A stretch of 23,919 bases of DNA from a virus. This document shows positions 1-6,541 of the stretch, piece by piece (the first letter of the stretch is position 1; each line of letters opens with the position of its first letter). Made by a program: the position numbers and the translations under genes. Location of the stretch: positions 1 through 23,919 of the IMG/VR virus record IMGVR_UViG_3300020465_000992; one strand, given 5' to 3'. Below the pieces are notes generated by a model. It was not told where the DNA came from, searched no databases, and worked only from the letters and a program-made list of their open reading frames with translations.

Positions 1-104
1 ATCTTAATATTTTGTAACCTTTGCTTTGCTTGACGCAAGGCCTGTGGTTTGAGAGTTCGTTTCCTCTCCTTCTTACTATGGTGTTGCCAATTAGGAACCT
101 TCAT
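1..104 (-). CDS. Partial basic hypothetical protein (3' end outside window)
   Basis: An open frame begins with ATG at 104 and runs off the left edge of the window without a stop, giving 34 visible residues that start MKVPNWQHHSKKERKRTLKP. The visible part is strongly basic (many Lys, Arg and His), which would suit a nucleic-acid-binding or ribosome-associated role, but I do not recognise the family. No good Shine-Dalgarno sequence precedes the ATG. It lies 37 nt downstream of the sulfotransferase stop, in the same orientation as everything else. Because only a fragment is visible, it could be a chance open frame. Confidence 0.4.
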   Translation of the reverse strand, partial: MKVPNWQHHSKKERKRTLKPQALRQAKQRLQNIK

Positions 105-126
105 CGGTCTGCACGGTATCCAGAAT

Positions 127-147
127 ATTTAGTATATCACACTAAAT
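127..147. repeat. 7-bp AT-rich inverted repeat at the sulfotransferase stop
   Basis: Positions 127-133 (atttagt) and 141-147 (actaaat) are perfect inverted repeats around a 7-nt spacer and include the stop codon of the sulfotransferase gene. The stem is AT-rich and no U-tract follows on the minus strand, so it is not a convincing terminator. It might protect a transcript 3' end, or be chance in AT-rich DNA. Confidence 0.3.
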
Positions 148-774
148 GCCATTAGGATAAAATCGTTTAAAATCTTCATAATAGTAATTTCGTATATTCT
201 CTTTAAGTCTTTCACTAACAACCAACTTATCTCCTTCATCTATTCCTTTTAATCTTGGATATGGAACATCCTTTATTTCAAATGGAATCTCCAAGACATT
301 AGAAACCCAATTTCCAAAAGCATCACCAAACCCATCTTCAAATTTCCAAACATAGGTTTCATCTGTAATATAATCGCTTTGTGGTCTAAACCAATTGACT
401 GCACCATCAACTTCCCGATCAGAAAGAACATCTTCCAAGTCATGATCTACCCAATATGTATCAACTATCATATTAAAGTCATCAGGATTTTCCATAATAA
501 TACCAACAGCATCCCCATACTTTCGTTTTAAAAACATAGAGGATGAAACAAACCTATCAATTGGATTTCTAACAACTGCAATATATGGTATACCTTTAAC
601 ATTTAAATGCTCTTCATATAACTCTTTATGATAATGGGATTCAACTATACCATACGTTCCTTCTGGCGTAAATTTATTTGATTTAAAAAGAGCATCAACA
701 AATCTTCCTGCAGTTCTAGGAATATGAATTACTAATGTTCTTTTATTATTAAATAAATGTCTATAAGTCGGCAT
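142..774 (-). CDS. Sulfotransferase-family protein
   Basis: This 210-residue protein probably transfers sulfate from PAPS to a carbohydrate or other hydroxyl or amine acceptor. The N-terminal motif HIPRTAGRF (residues 17-25) matches the 5'-phosphosulfate loop of carbohydrate sulfotransferases (usually HIPKTAGTS). The segment AVVRNPIDRFVSSS (residues 66-79) matches the 3'-phosphate-binding motif, with Arg69, Arg74 and Ser77. It is short for the family but includes both cofactor-binding regions. There is no signal peptide or membrane segment, so it should be cytoplasmic. Its start overlaps the end of the epimerase gene by 14 nt, which places it last in a sugar-modification group of three. The acceptor cannot be read from sequence; phage or host surface glycan is an inference. 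Confidence 0.75.
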   Translation of the reverse strand: MPTYRHLFNNKRTLVIHIPRTAGRFVDALFKSNKFTPEGTYGIVESHYHKELYEEHLNVKGIPYIAVVRNPIDRFVSSSMFLKRKYGDAVGIIMENPDDFNMIVDTYWVDHDLEDVLSDREVDGAVNWFRPQSDYITDETYVWKFEDGFGDAFGNWVSNVLEIPFEIKDVPYPRLKGIDEGDKLVVSERLKENIRNYYYEDFKRFYPNGI

Positions 775-1504
775 CTACTGTATCTAAGATATTAATCCTT
801 GGCATCCATCCAGTGCTAGCCATAATAGAAATATCTGCAACATTATCATCCACTTCACCAGGAGTATATTCTTTAACTGGTAAATCACCTCTACCGAATG
901 CTTCTGCTAGTTTTCTTACTGGAATAGATTCTCCATATCCAACAGGAACAGGGCCACAAATAGTGCTAGGAGCAAGATAACGAATAGCATTACAAACATC
1001 TTTAACATGAATCCAATCACGTTTATGATTAGTTACATACGGTGCTGTTCCATCCTTTAACATGCCATACATCATATTATCCCGACTATCTGGGCCATAA
1101 ACGGTTGTGAACCTCATTCCTGCACTGTTAGGAGGTGCCATTTGTTCATTAACCCATTTACTCATAGCATAAGGGTTCTCCCAATAATTACCATCTACAG
1201 CACTTGATGAAGCATATAGTAATCTTGTATTAGTCTCTCCACACCAATCAAACAATCGTTTTGCTTTTTCTACATTATTCTCATAATACTCTTTAGGTTT
1301 CTCCATACTCTCACGAATGTCTGCCCATGCTGCAAGATGAATAACTAATCCATAATCACCAGCTTTCATGTTGCCACTTATATTAAAGTCACCCACATCG
1401 TCTGGATGATCTATACCATGAACTTGATATCCAAGTTCTTTTCTCCAATCGGCAAAAACATACCGACCAATAAAACCTCTATGCCCTGTAATTAATACTT
1501 TCAT
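761..1504 (-). CDS. NAD-dependent nucleotide-sugar epimerase/dehydratase
   Basis: This is an extended short-chain dehydrogenase of about 247 residues that probably epimerises or dehydrates a nucleotide sugar. The N-terminal TGHRGFIG (residues 6-13) is the NAD(P)-binding Rossmann loop. The catalytic set is visible as Ser99-Ser101 in YASSS and Tyr112/Lys116 in NPYAMSKW. HLAAWAD (residues 56-62) fits the usual strand after the cofactor site. I chose the ATG at 1504 rather than the in-frame ATG at 1516: it gives the canonical MKVLITG start and a 4-nt ATGA overlap with the upstream dehydrogenase stop. At about 247 residues it is shorter than the 310-340 typical of GalE/RmlB/GDP-mannose dehydratase relatives, so the substrate-binding C-terminal part is reduced. 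The exact sugar is unknown. Confidence 0.82.
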   Translation of the reverse strand: MKVLITGHRGFIGRYVFADWRKELGYQVHGIDHPDDVGDFNISGNMKAGDYGLVIHLAAWADIRESMEKPKEYYENNVEKAKRLFDWCGETNTRLLYASSSAVDGNYWENPYAMSKWVNEQMAPPNSAGMRFTTVYGPDSRDNMMYGMLKDGTAPYVTNHKRDWIHVKDVCNAIRYLAPSTICGPVPVGYGESIPVRKLAEAFGRGDLPVKEYTPGEVDDNVADISIMASTGWMPRINILDTVDADL

Positions 1505-2304
1505 GTAACTGGCCAATCAATAACTGTTCTTATTTGTTCGTTATACTTCCACACTTCTTTTAGCATGTCAGCATTAACGTTATGAGATTCCATTTGAACT
1601 ATTAATGAATTCAAATCTTTAGGGAAACATGTTCCACCAAATCCTCGATCATTATCGATACCAGGAACCCTAGTGTGAGATTTACCTATTCTACTATCTC
1701 CTGTAACACCCTCACATACTTTATCATACCGCATTCCTACCGATTCGCACAAGTCATATATCTTATTAAAGTATGCTACCTTATATGCAAGAAATGTATT
1801 AGAGAAATATTTAATTGCTTCACTCTCATCAGAGGAAACCATTACACTAGGAATCTTAGGGAAACATGCTTCAAAGAAACATATAAAATCAGTACATAAT
1901 TCTTTATCTCCACCAACAACATTTCTTTCTGCTTTAGCATAATCTTCTACAGCATTTCTTGCAGTAAGAAACTCTGGATTATGAATTACATTATGCCTTT
2001 CAATATATTTTTTTGTTGTGCCTATAGGAACAGTAGATTTAATAATAAAAGTTCCTGTCAGATTATCAGGTAACTCCTCAAAGAAATTGTCAAGAATAGA
2101 CAAGTCACAACTTCCATCCATTCTCATAGGAGTTGGAAGACAAACAAAAATAAAATCTTGTTGTATAACTTCTTCTAGTGGATTAAGACATCGGTTCTTA
2201 TCCACATCATAAATCTTTGTCTTTACTTTATCTCTTAAATTTTGATAAACGGCATTACCTACAAATCCATTACCAACAATTCCCACATTAACATTGTTCA
2301 TCAT
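1501..2304 (-). CDS. UDP-glucose/GDP-mannose dehydrogenase-family protein, short form
   Basis: This 267-residue protein belongs to the nucleotide-sugar 6-dehydrogenase family, which oxidises UDP-glucose (or a related sugar) to the uronate with two NAD+. The Rossmann motif GNGFVG is at residues 11-16, FVCLPTP at 53-59 and STVPIGTT at 90-97. The catalytic cysteine motif GFGGTCFPKD is at 221-230, with Cys226 as the nucleophile. The usual family length is roughly 390-450 residues. This protein stops just after the central dimerisation helix and lacks the C-terminal UDP-binding domain. Its start overlaps the gp46 stop (TGA at 2303-2301), so it appears translationally coupled to gp46. A second ATG at 2301 is equally possible. 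Activity without the C-terminal domain is uncertain. Confidence 0.85.
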   Translation of the reverse strand: MMNNVNVGIVGNGFVGNAVYQNLRDKVKTKIYDVDKNRCLNPLEEVIQQDFIFVCLPTPMRMDGSCDLSILDNFFEELPDNLTGTFIIKSTVPIGTTKKYIERHNVIHNPEFLTARNAVEDYAKAERNVVGGDKELCTDFICFFEACFPKIPSVMVSSDESEAIKYFSNTFLAYKVAYFNKIYDLCESVGMRYDKVCEGVTGDSRIGKSHTRVPGIDNDRGFGGTCFPKDLNSLIVQMESHNVNADMLKEVWKYNEQIRTVIDWPVT

Positions 2305-4016
2305 GATACCATCCTACTGAATCCTTTAAGTTTTTCAAATTTTATAACTTTCTCAAAACGATCATCCATACCTGACTTGTGAGAAATAACAAATATATTA
2401 GCATCCTCAATAACATATCGAATGATCTTTAAGAATTCTTCTGTTCCTTGCCCATCTAGTGAACTATCAAATACTTCATCTAATACCATTAAGTTAGTTG
2501 AAACTGAATTCTTAAACTTAGCCACTTCCCTCCAAGTGAAGAGAAGTGCTAAGTCAATTCTCTGTTTTTCACCTTCACTAAATGAAGAATAAGAAAAATC
2601 CTCATGTATTGGGGATTGAATAGTTTCATTAAACTCCTCATCAAGAGTAAAGTTTATGTAAAAATCCATCATCTGTAGATAACGGTTTACTTGCTGATTT
2701 ATCAGTGGTAGATACTTCTTGATGATTTTAGTCTTAACTCCACCATCTTTCAATAATCCATATGTGAAGTTATAGTATTTGATTTTATCTTTATGAGAAA
2801 CTAAGTGATCATAAGTCTCCTGTAGGTTCTCCTTAAATGTTACTAACTTGTCATGCTCAACACTTCGATTTTCAAGTTGTTCGGTAGCTGTTTGAATTTC
2901 CGATTCCAAATCCCTGATCTGTCGTTGACATCCAGAAATTCTAGTATTGTTTTTAGAAATGCCATGCGTTAGTTTAGTAATCTCCTTCGATAGGTGGGTA
3001 AAGTGACGCTCTCGCTCTTGTTCTTCTTTAATTGCTTTTTCTAGTTCTTGATAACCAGTTTGCAACTCCTGTGCTTTAGTTTGAGCATCGTCGATTTTAT
3101 TTATTCTAAAGTCTTCATCTATAGATTGTGTACAGGTAGGGCAAACTGTATTTTGTGTGAAGAACTTATGCTCTTTAGTAATAGACGCTACCTTTTGAGA
3201 TATCTTACCTCTAAAATTATTAAGTTCTACTAACTTTTCTCCCGAACCAGAAACCTCTTGCTGTTCTTTTGTAAATTCATCAACAGCAACTTGTATATGT
3301 TCATTCTCTTCCATATGAGTATCAACTTCAATATTTAAAATTTTAATTTTACCTTCCTTATCTGTTATTCTTTGCTTACCACGGCTCTCTATTTCATCAA
3401 TAAACTTCTGTTGCATATCAACTTTATCATTAAGAGATTCTTTCTTTAAATCTAAAGTTCTAACATCCTCTTTAACTACACGAATTTTATCCTTAATGAT
3501 ATTATTCATTGCAGTAAAGATACGAATATCAAGAAGATCCTCTATCACATCTCTTCTATTAGGTGCAGTCAATTGCATAAAAGGAATGAAAGTGCTGCTA
3601 CCAAGAATTACAATCTGAGTAAAAGACTTGTAATTCATCTTAACAACATTTTGCTCTAACCATTTCTGCTGATCATTAGCAGATGATGATTGATCCAATA
3701 ACTTATCATCTCGCCATATTTCAAATATATTTGGTTTTATTCCTCTAATTATTTTCCAACTAGTAGTTCCTATTGAAAACTCTAACTCTACTCTACAATC
3801 CTTTTCATTAACTGTATTAACTAATTGAGATTTACTAATCTTACGATATGGTTTATTAAACAAACTAAATGTCAATGCATCCAATACAGTGCTTTTACCA
3901 CTGCCATTAGAGCCAATGATTAAAGTTGTCTGATCATTAGTATTGAGATTAATCTCAGAAAATTGATTCCCAGTGCTTAAGAAATTTTTCCATCGTATAT
4001 TTTCAAATAAAATCAT
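2301..4016 (-). CDS. gp46: gp46 recombination endonuclease subunit (Rad50/SbcC-like)
   Basis: The T4 gp46 homologue is an SMC-type ATPase that works with gp47 to resect DNA ends for recombination-dependent replication and host DNA breakdown. The Walker A motif GSNGSGKST is at residues 35-43. A long coiled coil follows, broken at about residue 290 by a CPTC zinc hook that dimerises two molecules. A second coiled coil leads to the ABC signature FSEGEKQRIDLA (about 479-490) and Walker B NLMVLDEVFD (from about 508; acidic pair D513/E514). The switch histidine is probably in VISHKSG near the C terminus. At 571 residues it is close to T4 gp46 (560). Its start lies 14 nt inside the preceding DUF3110 gene and its stop overlaps the dehydrogenase start. 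Confidence 0.95.
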   Translation of the reverse strand: MILFENIRWKNFLSTGNQFSEINLNTNDQTTLIIGSNGSGKSTVLDALTFSLFNKPYRKISKSQLVNTVNEKDCRVELEFSIGTTSWKIIRGIKPNIFEIWRDDKLLDQSSSANDQQKWLEQNVVKMNYKSFTQIVILGSSTFIPFMQLTAPNRRDVIEDLLDIRIFTAMNNIIKDKIRVVKEDVRTLDLKKESLNDKVDMQQKFIDEIESRGKQRITDKEGKIKILNIEVDTHMEENEHIQVAVDEFTKEQQEVSGSGEKLVELNNFRGKISQKVASITKEHKFFTQNTVCPTCTQSIDEDFRINKIDDAQTKAQELQTGYQELEKAIKEEQERERHFTHLSKEITKLTHGISKNNTRISGCQRQIRDLESEIQTATEQLENRSVEHDKLVTFKENLQETYDHLVSHKDKIKYYNFTYGLLKDGGVKTKIIKKYLPLINQQVNRYLQMMDFYINFTLDEEFNETIQSPIHEDFSYSSFSEGEKQRIDLALLFTWREVAKFKNSVSTNLMVLDEVFDSSLDGQGTEEFLKIIRYVIEDANIFVISHKSGMDDRFEKVIKFEKLKGFSRMVS

Positions 4017-4278
4017 GGTGATTAGACTTCGGAGGAATTACAATGTCATTGGGAGTAATAACAGTATACTCATATCCATGAGATTCGCAAACCCCTACCA
4101 TCATATCAGGGTCAACTTCAAGCACATGCATTTCAGGATACTCATCTTGTTCTAGCATCATAGCATATCTAGAGGCATCATCTTCCTGTTCAAACAAATA
4201 AAGAACATGATGACCATGCTCATTTTGAACAGAATATGCACCTTCTTCTTCTTTACCATGAACTGTCAAGATATACAT
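4003..4278 (-). CDS. DUF3110-like small protein
   Basis: This 91-residue protein resembles DUF3110, a small family of cyanobacteria and their phages with no assigned function. The pattern visible here is an N-terminal strand (MYILTVHG), then LYLFEQEDDASRYAMMLEQDEYPEMHVLEVD, then VCESHGYEYTVITP. That is the family's arrangement of an FEDEDDA-type segment, a helix, and a closing GYE segment. It is inserted between gp47 and gp46 and overlaps both: TAATG with gp47 upstream and 14 nt with gp46 downstream. It is therefore co-translated with the two nuclease subunits. Whether it contacts them is unknown. The predicted protein is acidic and soluble. Confidence 0.7.
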   Translation of the reverse strand: MYILTVHGKEEEGAYSVQNEHGHHVLYLFEQEDDASRYAMMLEQDEYPEMHVLEVDPDMMVGVCESHGYEYTVITPNDIVIPPKSNHHDFI

Positions 4279-5318
4279 TATACCATCTCACATGCTTCCC
4301 TGTAAACACCCTGAAGAACCTCCTGTACTCTTGACTTTTCAAGATCAATTTCAGATTCCTCTACATACCTATTCAATATTGAAAGAGTATCTTCAGACTC
4401 AAATGCTTCAAAATCTTCATTCTCTTCTAGTTGAAAATTTTCAATAACTTTAAGCTCATGCACATTTGAATTATATAACTTATCAATAAATTTCTCAAAT
4501 TTCTTAAGATCAGTTTTCTGACGAACAATTACCTTTACAATTTTATCTTCATATTCACGACTATCAAATGTTTGATAATTAGTATCCTCATAGTAAATGT
4601 TATAGAACATTCGATAAGGATTATCTACAGGAGTATGCTCTAAAGTCTTTGTATCAAAAAGATGAAAACCTCTAGTATCACCTATATCATTCCAATACAT
4701 CTCATAAGGATTTCCTAGATAGAAAATTTTTCCATCATCAGATCTAGTATGATAATGACCAGAATAAACTTTCTTAAACTTATCAAATACTTTTATATCA
4801 GTTCCTTGTTCCATAACATATCCACGATGAATTCTAAAACCCTTACACTCAAGATGGCCCATACAAACAGGAGAACTTGTTTTATTAATCATCGCCATAG
4901 TTCTTTCTTCATTCTCACTGTTTATCCAAGGAACAAGAAGAATACTTAAACCTCCTACCTCTATAGGAGTTGTTTCTGAATATATGTGTACATTATCATA
5001 CTCACGAAGTAATAAATCGATTGCATTCACTTCATTAGTATTCTTATAATATGCTGTATGATTTCCAACAATGGTATGAATTTCACATCCCAAATCTCTT
5101 AAACGATCAAAATAATTTACTTTAGACCATGCAAGAGCAGAAAAATCTATTCCCTTTCTACTATCAAAGGTATCACCCATATCAATAATAGTAGTAATAC
5201 CTTCCTTTATTATAGTAGGAAAGAAAACATCTTCATAAAATTTTAAAAAATAATCATGAAAATGTTTTGAATTTTTTCTAGATCCAAAATGCTGATCAGT
5301 TATTATTGCTACCTTCAT
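4278..5318 (-). CDS. gp47: gp47 recombination endonuclease subunit (Mre11/SbcD-like)
   Basis: The T4 gp47 homologue is a metallophosphoesterase nuclease and the partner of gp46. The metal-binding motifs appear in order: ITDQHFG (Asp8, His10), IIDMGDTFDSR (GD motif), VGNHTAYYKN (GNH motif), GHLECKG, and the C-terminal YSGHYHTRSD (GHxH). The third motif reads GNHT rather than the textbook GNH[DE]. The length of 346 residues matches T4 gp47 (339). The start codon overlaps the stop of the small 59-aa gene by 4 nt (ATGA at 5318-5315), and the stop overlaps the DUF3110 start (TAATG). The tight packing suggests coupled translation at a fixed ratio with gp46. Confidence 0.95.
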   Translation of the reverse strand: MKVAIITDQHFGSRKNSKHFHDYFLKFYEDVFFPTIIKEGITTIIDMGDTFDSRKGIDFSALAWSKVNYFDRLRDLGCEIHTIVGNHTAYYKNTNEVNAIDLLLREYDNVHIYSETTPIEVGGLSILLVPWINSENEERTMAMINKTSSPVCMGHLECKGFRIHRGYVMEQGTDIKVFDKFKKVYSGHYHTRSDDGKIFYLGNPYEMYWNDIGDTRGFHLFDTKTLEHTPVDNPYRMFYNIYYEDTNYQTFDSREYEDKIVKVIVRQKTDLKKFEKFIDKLYNSNVHELKVIENFQLEENEDFEAFESEDTLSILNRYVEESEIDLEKSRVQEVLQGVYREACEMV

Positions 5319-5494
5319 CTCTTAGTTGTGTTACTACGTGTTCTATTGATGATAGAAATAAACTTATCACCAGCAAAGTGGCCACCAAGACAAACATCTA
5401 TCTCGTCACCATCTTTCCAGTTAGTTTCACCATTCATTTTAGTATGGGTCATTGCTAACTGGATCTTTTCAATTACATCTTGTGTTAATCTCAT
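5315..5494 (-). CDS. Small conserved-looking protein (59 aa) between gp55 and gp47
   Basis: A 59-residue frame starts at ATG 5494 and ends at TGA 5315. Translating the minus strand gives MRLTQDVIEKIQ..., then NGETNWKDGDEIDV, then CLGGHFAGDKFISIINR. The evidence that it is real is positional: its ATG sits in a TAATG overlap with the gp55 stop and its TGA in an ATGA overlap with the gp47 start, so it exactly fills the space between two known genes. A leading amphipathic helix and a compact Gly-rich second half suggest a folded domain, but I cannot assign a function. Co-expression with gp55 and gp47 suggests a role in replication or the transcription switch (inference). Confidence 0.75.
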   Translation of the reverse strand: MRLTQDVIEKIQLAMTHTKMNGETNWKDGDEIDVCLGGHFAGDKFISIINRTRSNTTKR

Positions 5495-6024
5495 TAATTT
5501 CTAAGTTTAGAATGAACGGCATCTTTAATTTGATTATAATCAGAAGCTTCACCACCGTCATCCCCATAAAAGACCTCATCATATCCAGATCTTTCAAGAA
5601 TCTTATTTTTAATTTCTAACTGACGTTTCTCTCTTTGTATTCTGCGGAGAAATGCGTAATGTATAATTTGCGTAAAGTAAGCAAAAGGATTTTTGGATTT
5701 CTCAGGATCAAAGTTATGTATGTATTGAACGCAATTTTCGATTCCATCTGAAATCATATCCTCCTTGAACATGTAGTTAACAAAATTTGGTTTAAACGAT
5801 AAATGATTTGCAATCTTTAAAAAACAATCACCAATGTAACGAGGAATAACTGGTTTAGTATCCCATGAAGATGCTCTACCTGCCTTATCTGGTGGTTCAC
5901 CAAATTTCCTAATATAAGTAATCTCTACATCTTCACGATATCGAATCAATGCAGCAAGAAATTCTTTATTGTTAACATAGTGTTCAGACCTTTTTCGTTT
6001 AGCCATAGGTTTTATAATTGCCAT
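5494..6024 (-). CDS. gp55: gp55 sigma factor for late transcription
   Basis: This is the T4 gp55 homologue, the small sigma-like factor that directs host RNA polymerase to phage late promoters (TATAAATA-type -10 boxes), normally with gp33 and the gp45 sliding clamp. The region NFDPEKSKNPFAYFTQIIHYAFLRRIQREKRQ (about residues 108-139) is the recognisable sigma region 2-like core. RSEHYVNNKEF near the N terminus is typical of cyanophage versions. The length is 176 residues from ATG 6024; an in-frame ATG at 6006 would give a start MAKRKRSEH and is a credible alternative. Upstream lies a sigma70-type promoter (-35 at 6073-6078, -10 at 6050-6055). Candidate gp55 target boxes occur before many structural genes in this window. 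Confidence 0.92.
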   Translation of the reverse strand: MAIIKPMAKRKRSEHYVNNKEFLAALIRYREDVEITYIRKFGEPPDKAGRASSWDTKPVIPRYIGDCFLKIANHLSFKPNFVNYMFKEDMISDGIENCVQYIHNFDPEKSKNPFAYFTQIIHYAFLRRIQREKRQLEIKNKILERSGYDEVFYGDDGGEASDYNQIKDAVHSKLRN

Positions 6025-6049
6025 AAGTCATTATCACTATTATGTAGAT

Positions 6050-6078
6050 AGTATAACATTTATATTACGACTTGACAA
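6050..6078 (-). promoter_or_regulatory. Sigma70-type promoter for the gp55-47-46 operon
   Basis: On the minus strand TTGTCA (6078-6073) is followed by a 17-nt spacer and TATACT (6055-6050). That is 5 of 6 matches to each sigma70 consensus box at the optimal spacing. Transcription would start near 6043, leaving a leader of about 20 nt before the gp55 ATG at 6024. It would make gp55 and the recombination genes independent of the late programme. The call rests on pattern only. Confidence 0.6.
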
Positions 6079-6080
6079 GT
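6070..6080. repeat. 11-bp palindrome overlapping the -35 elements
   Basis: acttg-a-caagt is a perfect 5-bp inverted repeat around one central base. It contains the -35 hexamer of the minus-strand promoter (6078-6073) and, on the plus strand, a perfect TTGACA (6072-6077). It could be an operator-like site or simply the shared -35 of two divergent promoters. Confidence 0.45.
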
Positions 6081-6099
6081 TTCAAAAACCGAGTAGAAT
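6072..6099 (+). promoter_or_regulatory. Candidate plus-strand sigma70 promoter, antisense to the gene order
   Basis: TTGACA (6072-6077, exact consensus), a 16-nt spacer, and TAGAAT (6094-6099, 5 of 6). A transcript would start near 6106 and run antisense into the 137-aa gene and uvsW. No plus-strand gene lies downstream, so the product would be a non-coding or antisense RNA. By hexamer match it is better than the sense promoter beside it, but AT-rich phage DNA produces chance matches. Confidence 0.4.
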
Positions 6100-6127
6100 A
6101 ACCTTTGTGGAGGTTCAAGGAAAGGTA

Positions 6128-6541
6128 TTAGCTATTTTTACTATTCTTATTAGGATTAAATTTATATAATTTTTCTAAAATATCTTTAGCATCATGAACA
6201 TTTGATATATATCCCATCTTTTTAGTTATCTTTGGTTGACCATTTCTTTGTCTAGCTGAATCTTGAACAAATTGTTGATACATATTAATCATAGTAAGAT
6301 CAGAAGATTCTGACAAGGTTAATACATCTGAAAGATTAATAATAAACATATCTTCATGAGTAGTTTTTAACCAGGGTTCTACTTTATAACCCACTATACC
6401 ACCTCTTGATTTAAGTTCAACAATAGTAATAGGATTAGAAATTATTAACATAGTTCTATCTTCTTCTTCAGACGCTGCTACTTTTGCAAATACCTCTTCA
6501 CCATTTTTGAATTTAATTGTTGCGTAGAAATCGTCTTCCAT
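6128..6541 (-). CDS. Conserved-looking hypothetical protein (137 aa) between uvsW and gp55
   Basis: This is a soluble 137-residue protein of unknown function. The N-terminal half alternates short hydrophobic strands and polar turns (FYATIKFKNGEEVFAKVAAS, TMLIISNPITIVELKSRG, FIINLSDVLTLSESSD). The pattern is reminiscent of a small Sm-like beta barrel, but that is inference from spacing, not a recognised motif. The C-terminal part is helical and ends in an Asn/Lys-rich tail (NPNKNSKNS). Its ATG at 6541 sits in a TAATG overlap with the uvsW stop, so it is translationally coupled to uvsW. It is the last gene before the non-coding interval with the gp55 promoter. A role alongside UvsW in nucleic-acid handling is plausible but not shown. 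Confidence 0.75.
   Translation of the reverse strand: MEDDFYATIKFKNGEEVFAKVAASEEEDRTMLIISNPITIVELKSRGGIVGYKVEPWLKTTHEDMFIINLSDVLTLSESSDLTMINMYQQFVQDSARQRNGQPKITKKMGYISNVHDAKDILEKLYKFNPNKNSKNS

Noticed and set aside
6100-6127. Possible terminator hairpin between the 137-aa gene and the gp55 promoter (acctttg...aaaggt)
   Set aside because: The stem is at most 5-6 bp with alternative pairings and no U-tract on the minus strand.
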